NCBI RefSeq assembly: GCF_927798115.1
Contig: NZ_CAKMMG010000010.1
Coordinates: forward strand, 150,552-214,551
Direction of reading: 5' to 3'
Length of the DNA stretch: 64,000 bases
Origin: Paenibacillus auburnensis
GTDB lineage: Bacteria > Bacillota > Bacilli > Paenibacillales > Paenibacillaceae
Shown here: positions 1 to 9,194 of the stretch, piece after piece
Numbering within the stretch: position 1 is the first letter of the stretch
How the letters are laid out: each line of letters opens with the position of its first letter
Notes under the pieces: generated by a model
Databases searched by the model: none
Seen by the model: only the letters and a program-made list of their open reading frames with translations
What the model was told of the DNA's origin: nothing
Program-made: the position numbers and the translations under genes

Positions 1-969
1 ATGGCGACCATCATGTCCGCCGTCTCGCTGGGACTGGGTCTTGGCCCGGTCGCGGGCGGTTCCATTGTCGAGTATCTCGGCTGGCACTGGCTGTTCGCAG
101 TTACGGCAGCGATTCTGCTGCTGGTGCCATTGTTCCTGATCCTGCTGCCCAGAGAAGTGCCTGCCCGCGGCTCGTTTGATGTGCTTGGCGGAGTATTCCT
201 CGGTGTCGGCACCACAGGCCTGCTGCTGTTCCTGACCAGCGGACTGTGGGTTGCCCTGATCGCCGGCATGGCCGCGATTGCCTTATTCGTAGGCCGCATC
301 CGCAGCACACCAGATCCGTTCGTGATGCCGGCGCTGTTCCGCAACCGCTCGTATCTCGTGCTGGCGCTGGTCGGGATCGCCTCCTACCTGTGCAGCTTCG
401 CTACGTTGTTCCTGCTGCCGCAGATTCTGACCCACCGCTTCGGCTTCAGCGCCAGCCATGCCGGGCTGGTGATTTTCCCCGGCTCACTGCTGGCGATCTT
501 CGTCTCCCGCACCGTGGGACGTATCATCGACCGCTACGGCAATGCCGGCATCTTACGCTTCGCACCGCTGCTGGTGCTGGCGGCAACCGTGCTGTTCGCC
601 TTCTTCGCCGGACAGTCCTGGATTGCCGTCATGCTGGTCTACATGATTATGAGTCTGTCCTTTACCGTGCTGTCCAGCAGCGTATCGAATGAAATCTCGC
701 GGATTCTGCCTTCATCACAGATTGGATCCGGCATGGGGCTGTTCCAGCTGCTGCAATTCTTCAGTGGAGCGTTCAGCGTGGCGATGGCCGCCAGCGCCCT
801 GGAATGGCAGCGCGGGCTGCCGCTCTCTACGGCTTACTCCAACATCTACTGGGGGCTGTCAATTGCCGCTCTGATTGCCATTATCTCAGCCGTTGCCTAC
901 CGGCGCGGCAGCAACCGCAGTAACCGCAGCAGCTCGCTCGCCGATATTGCGGATGCAGCAGATGCCTAA
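1..969 (+). CDS. MFS drug exporter, DHA2-like, 5' end outside window
   Basis: C-terminal part of a proton-driven multidrug efflux permease of the major facilitator superfamily. The visible 322 residues are almost entirely hydrophobic helices. Near the start they carry GPVAGG followed by GWHWLF, the motif C region of 12/14-TM drug exporters, which normally sits about 140 residues into the protein. The true start is therefore very probably upstream of the window and the first ATG here is internal. The tail is Ser/Arg/Asn rich. A strong hairpin terminator follows 22 bases after the stop. Substrate cannot be told. Confidence 0.85.
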   Translation: MATIMSAVSLGLGLGPVAGGSIVEYLGWHWLFAVTAAILLLVPLFLILLPREVPARGSFDVLGGVFLGVGTTGLLLFLTSGLWVALIAGMAAIALFVGRIRSTPDPFVMPALFRNRSYLVLALVGIASYLCSFATLFLLPQILTHRFGFSASHAGLVIFPGSLLAIFVSRTVGRIIDRYGNAGILRFAPLLVLAATVLFAFFAGQSWIAVMLVYMIMSLSFTVLSSSVSNEISRILPSSQIGSGMGLFQLLQFFSGAFSVAMAASALEWQRGLPLSTAYSNIYWGLSIAALIAIISAVAYRRGSNRSNRSSSLADIADAADA

Positions 970-990
970 AATATCACAAATACACCAAAA

Positions 991-1028
991 CACCCTGCAG
1001 ACCGCTCTCACGGCTGCAGGGTGTTTTT
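991..1028 (+). terminator. Intrinsic terminator after MFS gene
   Basis: CACCCTGCAG pairs with CTGCAGGGTG around a 13-nt loop, followed by TTTTT. It ends the MFS transcript. The CxxH/CxxC gene on the other strand ends just beyond it. Confidence 0.9.
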
Positions 1029-1044
1029 AAGTTACAGCAGTCCT

Positions 1045-1212
1045 TTAGACTACCAGATATTCAGCATTCTTCTCACATTCCGCACATTTCGCCGGCGGGT
1101 CCCAGTCCGAGAACTCGGTCTCCTTCAGATCCACAACATCCGGTGCATCCTCGTACTCGTCCACAAATTTGTCGATAGCCAGCTCTACGTGTTCCTTACA
1201 CACTACGTACAT
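1045..1212 (-). CDS. Small CxxH/CxxC zinc-ribbon-like protein
   Basis: A 55-residue protein beginning MYVVCKEH and ending CAECEKNAEYLVV. It holds a CxxH pair (C5, H8) and a CxxC pair (C43, C46) around an acidic middle, the hallmark of the Bacillales CxxH/CxxC protein family (BA_5709 type), which is often found near htrA. The four residues could bind one metal ion; the function is unknown. The start is fixed by an in-frame TGA immediately before the ATG, with AAAGGGA about 11 bases upstream. The gene lies downstream of the PepF-like gene on the same strand. Confidence 0.85.
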   Translation of the reverse strand: MYVVCKEHVELAIDKFVDEYEDAPDVVDLKETEFSDWDPPAKCAECEKNAEYLVV

Positions 1213-1315
1213 TCAATCAAGCATCCCTTTCTGTGCCGCTGCGGTGTATACTTCTACTACTGTTCTACCACACTTCCCCGTAAAAAGGAACCTTCCGCAG
1301 CGTAAAAATCCAGCT

Positions 1316-3094
1316 TTATTCCCGTCCCGTAAACTTCTCTATATCCCCGGCAATCAGCATGAGCGCATCCTGCCAGAACGCCAAGGAATGTACATCAATG
1401 TCCATCAGCTTCGCGGCATCTGCGATACACCGGGTACTGGTTGCCGAGAGGAACTGCTCATAGCGGCTTACGAAGTCTGCTCCCCGCTTCTTGTACTCTG
1501 CAAAGAGCCCCTTGGAGAACAAAAGCCCGAAGGAATACGGGAAGTTCAGGAATTCATTGCCTGACATGTAATACCCGGCCTTGCTGATCCACTGGTACGG
1601 ATGAATCGAATCCGGCAGTACACTGTCGCCATAGGCGCCATGCATAGACTCCAGCATCAGGTCATTCAGCTCCTCCACGGAGAGAGGTCCGGACTTCCTG
1701 CGGGCATATAGCTTGCTCTCAAAACAATACCGGGCATAGAAATCTACAATATAGTACCCGGCATCCGACAGTCCCCGTTCCAGAATGGCCTCCGCTTCCC
1801 CGGCGGGCGCAGACTGCAGCAGTTCATAGCCTATCAGACTCTCGCAAAAAATCGACGCCGTCTCCGCAATCGGCACCGGATATTCCGTGTTGACCATACT
1901 TTGCCCGGCAAGGCGGCTGCTGTGGTAGGCATGTCCGATCTCATGGGCCAGCACGCTCACATCTATATAATTGCCGTTAAAGCTCGTGATCATCCGGCTC
2001 TCCCCGATCGGGAAAATATCAACACACATGCCGAAATTCCCTTTGCCGCTCCGCGGCTCGGCATCGATCCAGCGCTGTTCGAACACCTTGCGGGCGAATC
2101 CGCCAAGCTCGCTGCTAAACCTGCTGAAGCCTTTAATAATCATCGCTTGGGCTTCGGTATAGGAGAGGTTAGCCGGAGACTCCCTCCCTATTGGCGCAAA
2201 CACATCATAAAACGGCAGCTGCCCGGGATAAGCCAGCAGTTCGGCTTTTTTGGCATAATACCGGTGAAATACTGGCAGACTCTCCCGGATCGCCTGCAGC
2301 ATTACTTGCAGTGTCTCCTGATCCATCCGCGAAGCGGCCAGCACTTTATGCAGCGGTGAAGCGTAGCCTCTCAATTCATAGACCGCCGCTGCCTCACCAC
2401 TTACGGCATTGATACATGCTGCACTTTGTTCCGCTACACTGCGGCAGGCTTGATGCTCGGCTTCTGCCGCCGCCTTCCGTACCGCAGCATCTGGGTCATA
2501 GACGAGATTCCGCAGCTCAGCCAGCGACAAGCTCCGCATTTTGCCGTCCAGCTCCACATCTGTCCGCAAGGTGGACAACGTCCGCATATACAGGCGTTCC
2601 CAAGCTTTCGAGCCGGTAGCCTGCATCCGGGCAATCACGGCTTCGCCTTCCTCACTCAGCAAATGCTGCGATTTGCCCTGCAGCTCACGCAGATAGAAGC
2701 TGTGCTGTTCAAGATAGGCATTGGAAGCGATACTGGTCTCCAGCATATCCGGATGGATTCTGGCCAGCCATTTGCTGAAGCTTACTAAGGCTTCTCCTGC
2801 GCCAAGGGTGACCTCCTCCAGCTCGTCCATCAGATTCATCGCTTCCGTATTACTGCTGTCGGCGCTGAAGCTTAATTCGGCGAAGCTGAACAAGCGGAGA
2901 TAGATGCTTTTGTAAGCATTATATTGTCTAAGGAACTGCTCCATCACTCCTGCGGCATCTTGTCCATTATGTAAATGTACGGCTGCCCAAGTACCCAGCT
3001 CCCCGGCAAGTGTCTCTACAAGCCTGCGGTCCTGCTGAAACGGCTCCGACTGAAAGGAAGGATAGATCGTGTCCAATTGCCATATTAACTGCAT
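1316..3094 (-). CDS. M3 family oligoendopeptidase F-like metallopeptidase
   Basis: Cytosolic zinc peptidase that cleaves short oligopeptides (thimet/oligopeptidase F family, M3B, clade 3-like). The protein has 592 residues, normal for this clade. The zinc motif HEIGHAYH is at about residue 381, preceded by YIDVSVLA, with a downstream Glu-containing helix (AETASIFCESL) that supplies the third ligand. The start is the ATG of MQLIWQLD, behind AAGGAGAGGG. A longer in-frame reading exists but its N-terminus (IISIISMDLQ) lies upstream of that ribosome-binding site. It is divergent from the DUF2252 gene, with about 100 bases between. Confidence 0.93.
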   Translation of the reverse strand: MQLIWQLDTIYPSFQSEPFQQDRRLVETLAGELGTWAAVHLHNGQDAAGVMEQFLRQYNAYKSIYLRLFSFAELSFSADSSNTEAMNLMDELEEVTLGAGEALVSFSKWLARIHPDMLETSIASNAYLEQHSFYLRELQGKSQHLLSEEGEAVIARMQATGSKAWERLYMRTLSTLRTDVELDGKMRSLSLAELRNLVYDPDAAVRKAAAEAEHQACRSVAEQSAACINAVSGEAAAVYELRGYASPLHKVLAASRMDQETLQVMLQAIRESLPVFHRYYAKKAELLAYPGQLPFYDVFAPIGRESPANLSYTEAQAMIIKGFSRFSSELGGFARKVFEQRWIDAEPRSGKGNFGMCVDIFPIGESRMITSFNGNYIDVSVLAHEIGHAYHSSRLAGQSMVNTEYPVPIAETASIFCESLIGYELLQSAPAGEAEAILERGLSDAGYYIVDFYARYCFESKLYARRKSGPLSVEELNDLMLESMHGAYGDSVLPDSIHPYQWISKAGYYMSGNEFLNFPYSFGLLFSKGLFAEYKKRGADFVSRYEQFLSATSTRCIADAAKLMDIDVHSLAFWQDALMLIAGDIEKFTGRE

Positions 3095-3139
3095 TTTTAA
3101 CCCTCTCCTTAACTCTTCAATTATATCACGCTTGCAAAT

Positions 3140-3169
3140 TTGGAGGTCCATGGAAATAATAGATATAAT
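3140..3169 (+). promoter_or_regulatory. Candidate sigma-A promoter for DUF2252 gene
   Basis: TTGGAG at 3140-3145, an 18-base spacer and TATAAT at 3164-3169, 26 bases before the start codon. It matches the housekeeping consensus well at -10 and partly at -35. Confidence 0.5.
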
Positions 3170-3195
3170 CATACTAACCGGAAAGGAGCACGCTC

Positions 3196-4533
3196 ATGGT
3201 CAATCAGTCCATTACTGAAGGGGTCATCCGCACACGCTCAAAGCTGCGCAGAGATCTGCTAATTTCGATTTTTGATGAGTTCGACGGCGGCATTATGGCC
3301 TTAAGCCCGGTCAACCGGTCAGAGAAATACGGCAAAATGGCGCAAAGCGCCTTTTCGTTCTACCGCGGGAGCGCCTATTTATTCTATTTTGATACGACCA
3401 GGCAGTACTTCCCTTACCATAGCTCGCCTGCCCGTCCTACCTGGATTCAAGGGGATCTGCATTTCGAGAATTTCGGTGCCTTCCGCAGTGAAGACGGGGA
3501 TATCGTCTATGATGTGAATGATTTTGACGAAGGGTATGTCGGCTCTTATCTCTACGATCTGCTGCGCATGGCGGTCAGTATTGCCCTTGTCGGCAGGCAG
3601 CTTGGCTATAGCGAAGCAGAGCAGCACAAGTCGGTTGAGAGCTACGCAGCAGCCTATTCCCGGCAAATCCGCCGCTTCGCCCAAGGCAAAGACAATCCCG
3701 CTAACTTCGTCATCAATGAGGATACCGCCAAAGGGCCGGTGAAGAAGCTGCTCCGCAAGCTGGAAAAACGCCGGCAGAGTCACTTTCTGGAGAAGGTTAC
3801 CGCCCAAATGCAGAGCAGCCGGGTGTTCCTGGAGACCTCCGAGCTGCTGATTCCCGGTGCTGCCGAGCAGGCCGAGCTTGAACAAGCCTGGAGCTTCTAT
3901 ACCCAGACGGTGGTCACACGCAGCCTGAATGAGGAGCATTTCCGGATCAAGGACATTGCGGTCAAACGCGGTTCGGGAACGGCATCTATTGGGCTGGACC
4001 GCTATTATATTCTAATTGAGGGCGGTTTAGAGCAGGCTGGCGAGGATGATACCGTACTGGAGGTAAAAGAGGTCCGCGCCCCGGTTCCCGCCTATTTCAT
4101 GCCGTATTCGGAGTCGTTCTGGCAATCCTTTACCCATCAGGGCAAACGGGTGTCCGCTACCCAGCAGGCCATGCACCACAAAGCTGATCCCTACCTTGGC
4201 TTCCTGACGCTGGGCGGCCGGGACTTCTATGTCAGGGAGCGTTCCCCGTACAAAAAAAGACTCAAGCTGGAGGATATCACAGACTCCGGGGAATTGATCC
4301 GGGTGCTGGAGGTGATGGGCAGTCTGACCGCCAAAATGCATGCCCGCGCTGATGCCGACGTCGATAAGGGAATCCTCAACTATCATAGCGAGCAGGAGAT
4401 TTCCAAAGCCATGGGCCCGGATCCTGATGCCTTTGCCCGGTACATTGCAGAGTGGGCTTACAGTTATGCCGGACAGGTAGAGAAGGATTACGCTATGTTT
4501 AAAGATTGGGTAGTGGAACGGTACGGTCTATAA
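3196..4533 (+). CDS. DUF2252 family protein, kinase-like fold
   Basis: A 445-residue soluble protein of the DUF2252 family. Members resemble aminoglycoside-phosphotransferase-like kinases but have no settled function. The diagnostic motifs are WIQGDLHFENFG (residues 83-94), equivalent to the HGD-type catalytic loop, and YDVNDFDE (105-112), the metal-binding Asp segment. The order GDLH then NDFDE is as expected for the family. The start ATG follows GGAAAGGAG at good spacing. It is a single gene, convergent with cydC across a shared terminator. Confidence 0.88.
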   Translation: MVNQSITEGVIRTRSKLRRDLLISIFDEFDGGIMALSPVNRSEKYGKMAQSAFSFYRGSAYLFYFDTTRQYFPYHSSPARPTWIQGDLHFENFGAFRSEDGDIVYDVNDFDEGYVGSYLYDLLRMAVSIALVGRQLGYSEAEQHKSVESYAAAYSRQIRRFAQGKDNPANFVINEDTAKGPVKKLLRKLEKRRQSHFLEKVTAQMQSSRVFLETSELLIPGAAEQAELEQAWSFYTQTVVTRSLNEEHFRIKDIAVKRGSGTASIGLDRYYILIEGGLEQAGEDDTVLEVKEVRAPVPAYFMPYSESFWQSFTHQGKRVSATQQAMHHKADPYLGFLTLGGRDFYVRERSPYKKRLKLEDITDSGELIRVLEVMGSLTAKMHARADADVDKGILNYHSEQEISKAMGPDPDAFARYIAEWAYSYAGQVEKDYAMFKDWVVERYGL

Positions 4534-4569
4534 CAGGAAGAAACATAAAGCATATAGATTCTTATAATT

Positions 4570-4613
4570 AAAAAAGCTCTCTCTGTCCACAACCGGACAG
4601 AAAGAGCTTTTTG
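4570..4613. terminator. Bidirectional terminator, DUF2252 / cydC
   Basis: AAAAAGCTCT followed by CTCTGTCC, a short loop and the complement GGACAGAAAGAGCTTTTT. A-tract and T-tract on either side allow it to work for both converging units. Confidence 0.85.
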
Positions 4614-4624
4614 GTGTTCTATAT

Positions 4625-6424
4625 TCATTCCCCGGGGGCTGCACTCATAAACGCACTTGGCCGGTCCAGCTCATACAGCTTGCGGTAGCGCGGTTCCCTG
4701 TCCATTAGCTCGGCATGGGTGCCGCGCATTTCTACCTGGCCATTCTCCATAAAAATCACTTCATCCATTTGTTCTGCGCCTACCAGATGATGTGTGACCC
4801 AGATCAGCGTCTTGCCTGCCATCGCCTCGAACATGGTAGCCAGTAGCTCGCGCTCCGTGCGCGGGTCCAGGCCTACCGTCGGCTCATCGAGCACAACCAC
4901 CGGCGTATTCTGCAGCAGAATCCGGGCCAGGGCCATCCGCTGGCGTTCACCGCCAGAGAAGCGCTGCCCGGCCTCGCGTACCGGAGTGTTGTAGCCTTCG
5001 GGCAGCGAAGAGATCAGCGTATCCAGCTTCGCCAGGGCTGCCGCCTGCTTGACCGCTTCCTCCGAGGCTTCCGGGTCCCCGAGCCGGATGTTGTTCGCCA
5101 CCGTAGTGTCGAACAGATGCGGGCTCTGATTCAGCACAGCAATGAGCTGCGGAATTCGCTCACCGTAAGCGGCTGCGTCCACTCCATTAATCGTTGCCGA
5201 GCCGACAGTTGGCGTGATCACGCCCTGCACGACCTTCAGCAGCGTGGATTTGCCGGCTCCGCTGCGGCCGATGACTGCAATCTTACGGCCCTGCGGAATG
5301 TCGAGGGTCAGATTCTGGATCGACCAGTCATCCCCCGCTGCATAGCGGTATCCTGCAGACTTCAGTTCGATATGAGTCTGACCGGATGTTTGAATCTTCT
5401 TTACGGCAGCGGCGGCCAGAGCCGCAGCTTCCGCACTCTTGGCTTCTGCCGCTGCATGGGGCACAGCATCCTTCGCCTCTTCTACACCGTTCAAGCGTTC
5501 CAGGGAATTGCGGTACTGCGGAATTTTCTCGACGGCCTCGGAGACCGGCAGGAAAGCATCTGCTACAGGGAACACTACCAGCACGAACGCAGCAATCAGC
5601 GTCCCGGCAATGGCGCCGTCTGCAAATTGTCCTGCCGCCCAGTAGAGCATCGACAGCACGCCAAGTCCGACAACGGCCTGGCCGATGAACATACGCAGGC
5701 GCGACCAGCTGCGCAGCGCCCCGTCGGTGCGGGCGACTTTTGCCTCGTCCGCCTCATAGGTTGCCACGAACTGCGCCTGCCGTCCGCTAATCATCCAGTC
5801 GCCCATCCCGAGCACGGCATCGGTCAGCTTCTGGTAGAGCCGGTTGCGCTCCTGCTTCACCTGCCGCTGGCGGCTTTGCGTCAGCATCAGCGAGATTAAC
5901 GGCAGCACGACTACCAGCACCAGCATATATAGCCCCATTAAGAGGGCAAAAGCCAAATCGAACGTACCGAGTGAAATCACCGCTGCCGCATAAATCAGCA
6001 GTGCGATGATACTCGGAAATACAGTACGCAAATATACATTTTGCAGATACTCAATGTCGTCCGCCAGCATCCCGAGAATATCTCCGGTACGGAAGCGCGA
6101 AGACAGGAAGAGCGCCTGCGGCTCCAGAATGTTGTACAGCCGGATACGCATCTTCGAGAGAATCCGCAGAATTGTATCATGGCCTACCAGCCGCTCCACA
6201 TAGTGGATCACAGCGCGGCTTGTCCCGAAGGTGCGCACGCCGACAATCGGCACATAGATCATTAGAATATTTTCCGGCGGTATGGAGGCTTTGGAGATCA
6301 GGAAGCCCGAGGTGTACATCAGGGACGAGGCCGAGAAGATCGTCAGCGCCCCCAGGGCAATGATCAGCAGAAACCGCCAGAAATAAGCAGAGGCATAGGG
6401 AGCAAACCATCCTTCACGTTTCAA
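4625..6424 (-). CDS. cydC: Heterodimeric ABC exporter subunit CydC
   Basis: One half of the CydDC exporter, which moves thiols (cysteine, glutathione) or haem-related cargo across the membrane and is needed to assemble cytochrome bd. The 599 residues comprise an N-terminal six-helix transmembrane domain and a C-terminal ATPase with Walker A GRSGAGKST, signature FSGGERQRMALA and Walker B VVVLDEPTVGLD. The Ala/Lys-rich linker before the ATPase (about residues 320-350) is unusually long. The ATG overlaps the cydD stop by 4 bases (ATGA), so the two are translationally coupled. It is the last gene of cydABDC. Confidence 0.93.
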   Translation of the reverse strand: MKREGWFAPYASAYFWRFLLIIALGALTIFSASSLMYTSGFLISKASIPPENILMIYVPIVGVRTFGTSRAVIHYVERLVGHDTILRILSKMRIRLYNILEPQALFLSSRFRTGDILGMLADDIEYLQNVYLRTVFPSIIALLIYAAAVISLGTFDLAFALLMGLYMLVLVVVLPLISLMLTQSRQRQVKQERNRLYQKLTDAVLGMGDWMISGRQAQFVATYEADEAKVARTDGALRSWSRLRMFIGQAVVGLGVLSMLYWAAGQFADGAIAGTLIAAFVLVVFPVADAFLPVSEAVEKIPQYRNSLERLNGVEEAKDAVPHAAAEAKSAEAAALAAAAVKKIQTSGQTHIELKSAGYRYAAGDDWSIQNLTLDIPQGRKIAVIGRSGAGKSTLLKVVQGVITPTVGSATINGVDAAAYGERIPQLIAVLNQSPHLFDTTVANNIRLGDPEASEEAVKQAAALAKLDTLISSLPEGYNTPVREAGQRFSGGERQRMALARILLQNTPVVVLDEPTVGLDPRTERELLATMFEAMAGKTLIWVTHHLVGAEQMDEVIFMENGQVEMRGTHAELMDREPRYRKLYELDRPSAFMSAAPGE

Positions 6425-8178
6425 TGGATTCCCTCCAGTTGACTTTGAATAAGCTCATAATAGGCACCCTTGCGCTCGATCAGCTCGTGGTGCGTACCGG
6501 TCTCGGCCACCTGACCCTGCTGCATTACGACAACCAGATCCATGTCGATCATCCAGTGCAGCCGGTGGGTCGCCAGGAACACCAGTTTCCCCTCAAACAG
6601 CGGAAGCATCGTTTCCTTAAGCTCATATTCAGTCTCAATATCAAGATGGGCCGTCGGCTCATCGAGCAGCATCACCGGACGGCTGCTCAGCAGTGCCCGG
6701 GCCAGCGCAACACGCTGTTCCTGTCCGCCGCTGAGGGAGCGTCCTCCGCCGCCAATCATTTCATCGAGTCCGTTCGGAAGGGATGAGACCAGCTTCGATA
6801 AACCAGCCGCCTCCACTACCGCAGCAACGTCTTCCATAGATGCCTCCGGATAATAGAACCGTACATTATCGGCCAGCGTTCCGCTGAAAATATACGGCTG
6901 CTGCGGAATATACGCAGTCTGTCTGCGCCATTCCTCATCGGTCAGCGCACTGACCCGGTTCCCGTTAATGACGATACTGCCGGAGGTAGGGTGCAGGAAG
7001 CCGCCCAAAATATCGACCAGTGTCGATTTGCCGGCCCCGCTCTCCCCGATAATCCCAATCTTCACGGCGCCTGTCACTTCCAGGCTCACTTCTGCCAGCG
7101 AAGATATGCCATCCGCCTCATACTGGACACCTATCTGCTCAAGTCTCAGCACACTGTCCGGCTTCCAGCTGAACGCCCCTGACTGAAGCTGCTGAACAGC
7201 CTTATTACCGTCAGCCTCAAGTGCCACGGCCTTTACGGTTTCCCGGTCGATGATATCCTTCATCGCTTCTCCGGCTTCTTTGCCGTCCAGGGTCGCATGG
7301 AAGTCAGCACCAACCAGCCTAACCGGCAGGAAATATTCAGGTGCCAGAATCAGAATCGTCAGCCCGGTGACCAGCGTCATCTCCTCATTAACCAGCCGCA
7401 GGCCGAGGCTTACAGCGACGGACGCAACAGACAGCATCGTGAAGAAGTCCATCGCAAACGAAGACAGAAAAGCTACACGCAGCGTACGCATCGTAGCTGA
7501 GCGGTACCGGTCGCTGACAGCAGCAATGCTCCCGCTATGACTGCGGCTGCGTCCAAGAAACTTCAGCGTCTCCAGCCCCCGCAGCGAATCCACAAAGTGG
7601 TTGGACAACGTCCGGTACGATTTCAGCTGGCGGTCCATCTGCTTGCGGGCCGTCATCCCGATCAGAATCATAAAGACAATGATGATCGGCATCGTTAAGG
7701 TCAGAATGACCCCGCTTGATGTATCCAGCGTATAGATATACACGAGCAGCAGCCACGGCGTAACGCCCATGCCCACCATCCGCGGAATGATCAGTTCAAG
7801 GTACGTACGGAACTTGGTTACACCTTCAAGTACAATGGTAACCAGTGTCCCCGTTCCCCGGTCACCTGCCAGCCTTGGCCCCAGCTCGAACAACTTGTCC
7901 ATCATTTGTCTCCGCATACTGCTGCCGGTATTCTCCGCAAAACGGTAAGAAACCCGGCTCATCAGCATTGCACTGGCATGGCGCACAAGAAACGCAAGAA
8001 GGAACAAGAGCATAGTCGCCCCTTGTTCCTTCAGCGGTTCTCCCGCAAACAGCGCAGAGACTACCTCTGCCAGCGATTTCGCCAGCAGCAGTATGGACAG
8101 GCTTTGCACCAGGGTAAGGAAGCCTACGATCAGAAAGACCGGCTTAACTCCTTTGTACCCAAGCAAATTTTTATCCAT
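6421..8178 (-). CDS. cydD: Heterodimeric ABC exporter subunit CydD
   Basis: Partner of CydC in the exporter required for cytochrome bd maturation. The 585 residues have six membrane helices in the first half and an ATPase with Walker A GESGAGKST, signature LSGGQEQRVALA, Walker B VMLLDEPTAHLD and the switch His in FLATHRLHW. The start codon shares one base with the cydB stop (TAATG) and the stop overlaps cydC. The CydC/CydD labels follow order and similarity; annotations of the two halves are sometimes swapped in Bacillota. Confidence 0.92.
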   Translation of the reverse strand: MDKNLLGYKGVKPVFLIVGFLTLVQSLSILLLAKSLAEVVSALFAGEPLKEQGATMLLFLLAFLVRHASAMLMSRVSYRFAENTGSSMRRQMMDKLFELGPRLAGDRGTGTLVTIVLEGVTKFRTYLELIIPRMVGMGVTPWLLLVYIYTLDTSSGVILTLTMPIIIVFMILIGMTARKQMDRQLKSYRTLSNHFVDSLRGLETLKFLGRSRSHSGSIAAVSDRYRSATMRTLRVAFLSSFAMDFFTMLSVASVAVSLGLRLVNEEMTLVTGLTILILAPEYFLPVRLVGADFHATLDGKEAGEAMKDIIDRETVKAVALEADGNKAVQQLQSGAFSWKPDSVLRLEQIGVQYEADGISSLAEVSLEVTGAVKIGIIGESGAGKSTLVDILGGFLHPTSGSIVINGNRVSALTDEEWRRQTAYIPQQPYIFSGTLADNVRFYYPEASMEDVAAVVEAAGLSKLVSSLPNGLDEMIGGGGRSLSGGQEQRVALARALLSSRPVMLLDEPTAHLDIETEYELKETMLPLFEGKLVFLATHRLHWMIDMDLVVVMQQGQVAETGTHHELIERKGAYYELIQSQLEGIH

Positions 8179-9194
8179 TAGTATTCAAGATGCTCCTTCT
8201 CGTGAACCCGTTTATGGAAGATGAAATAACTCCAAATCTGATAGCCGAGCACGAACGGCAGCAGTGACAGCGCCACAATGGTCATAACCTTCAGTGAGTA
8301 ATGTCCGGATGCAGCATTCGTAATCGTCAAGTTGAACGCCGAATCAATCGAGCTGATCATAACCCGCGGGAACAATCCGACGAAGACCGAAAGCACCGAC
8401 AGAGCCATTACCGCTCCCGTCATGCCGAAAGCCCATCCGTCTTTCTTAATGCTCATGAAATAACCGGACAGTACATAAGCGGCAATCCCCAGAATTACCA
8501 GCACCAGCAGCAGGGCTCCGCGTTGTTCAAATACATCTGTCATGAAGTAAGTCATGATTACAAAAGCAAGGAGCAATGCAGCCAGCGGAATCAGCAGCTT
8601 CTGGGCCAGCTTGCGTGCCCGTACCTGCAGATCGCCAACCGTGCGCAGCGTAGTGAACATAAGCCCGTGGACCAGGCAGAGCATGACTACCGTGAGTCCG
8701 GCTACTACTGTATAACCATTAACGATATCGAAGAATCCGGCATACATCTGCATATCCCCGTCAATCGGCAGCCCTTTGATGAAGCTGGCGAATACAACGG
8801 CAAGCAGGAAAGGCGGCAGGAAGCTGCCGAAGAAAATGCAGGCGTCCCAGGTTCTTTTCCAGGCCAGCGAATCGCGTTTGCCTCTGAATTCAAAGGCAAC
8901 ACCGCGGGCAATCAGCGCCAGCAGGGCGAAGACGAACGGAATATAGAATCCGCTGAACAGCGTGGCATACCAGTTCGGGAAGGCGGCGAACATCGCCCCT
9001 GCCCCTGTCAGCAGCCATACCTCGTTGGCATCCCAGAAAGGTCCGATCGAATTGATCAACACCCGGCGCTCCGTATCATTCTTGGCCAGGATCTGTGTTT
9101 CCATTCCTACGCCGAAGTCAAAGCCTTCCAGAAAGAAGAATCCGATAAATAAGACCGCAATCAGTACAAACCATAATTCATTAAGAGAAAGCAT
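8178..9194 (-). CDS. cydB: Cytochrome bd ubiquinol/menaquinol oxidase subunit II
   Basis: Integral membrane subunit of cytochrome bd, the high-affinity, non-pumping quinol oxidase. The 338 residues start with MLSLNELWFVLIAVLF and contain the conserved FLEGFDFGVGM in helix 1, then FWDANEVWLLTGAGAMFAAF, both typical of CydB. The chosen ATG follows GGAGGGAAC and gives the usual length; an upstream in-frame extension lies inside cydA and lacks a ribosome-binding site. It overlaps the cydA 3' end by 14 bases. Confidence 0.96.
   Translation of the reverse strand: MLSLNELWFVLIAVLFIGFFFLEGFDFGVGMETQILAKNDTERRVLINSIGPFWDANEVWLLTGAGAMFAAFPNWYATLFSGFYIPFVFALLALIARGVAFEFRGKRDSLAWKRTWDACIFFGSFLPPFLLAVVFASFIKGLPIDGDMQMYAGFFDIVNGYTVVAGLTVVMLCLVHGLMFTTLRTVGDLQVRARKLAQKLLIPLAALLLAFVIMTYFMTDVFEQRGALLLVLVILGIAAYVLSGYFMSIKKDGWAFGMTGAVMALSVLSVFVGLFPRVMISSIDSAFNLTITNAASGHYSLKVMTIVALSLLPFVLGYQIWSYFIFHKRVHEKEHLEY

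Noticed and set aside
1021..1305. Plus-strand open frame over the CxxH/CxxC gene
   Set aside because: It begins in the MFS terminator, without a ribosome-binding site, and is antisense to the better supported 55-residue gene.
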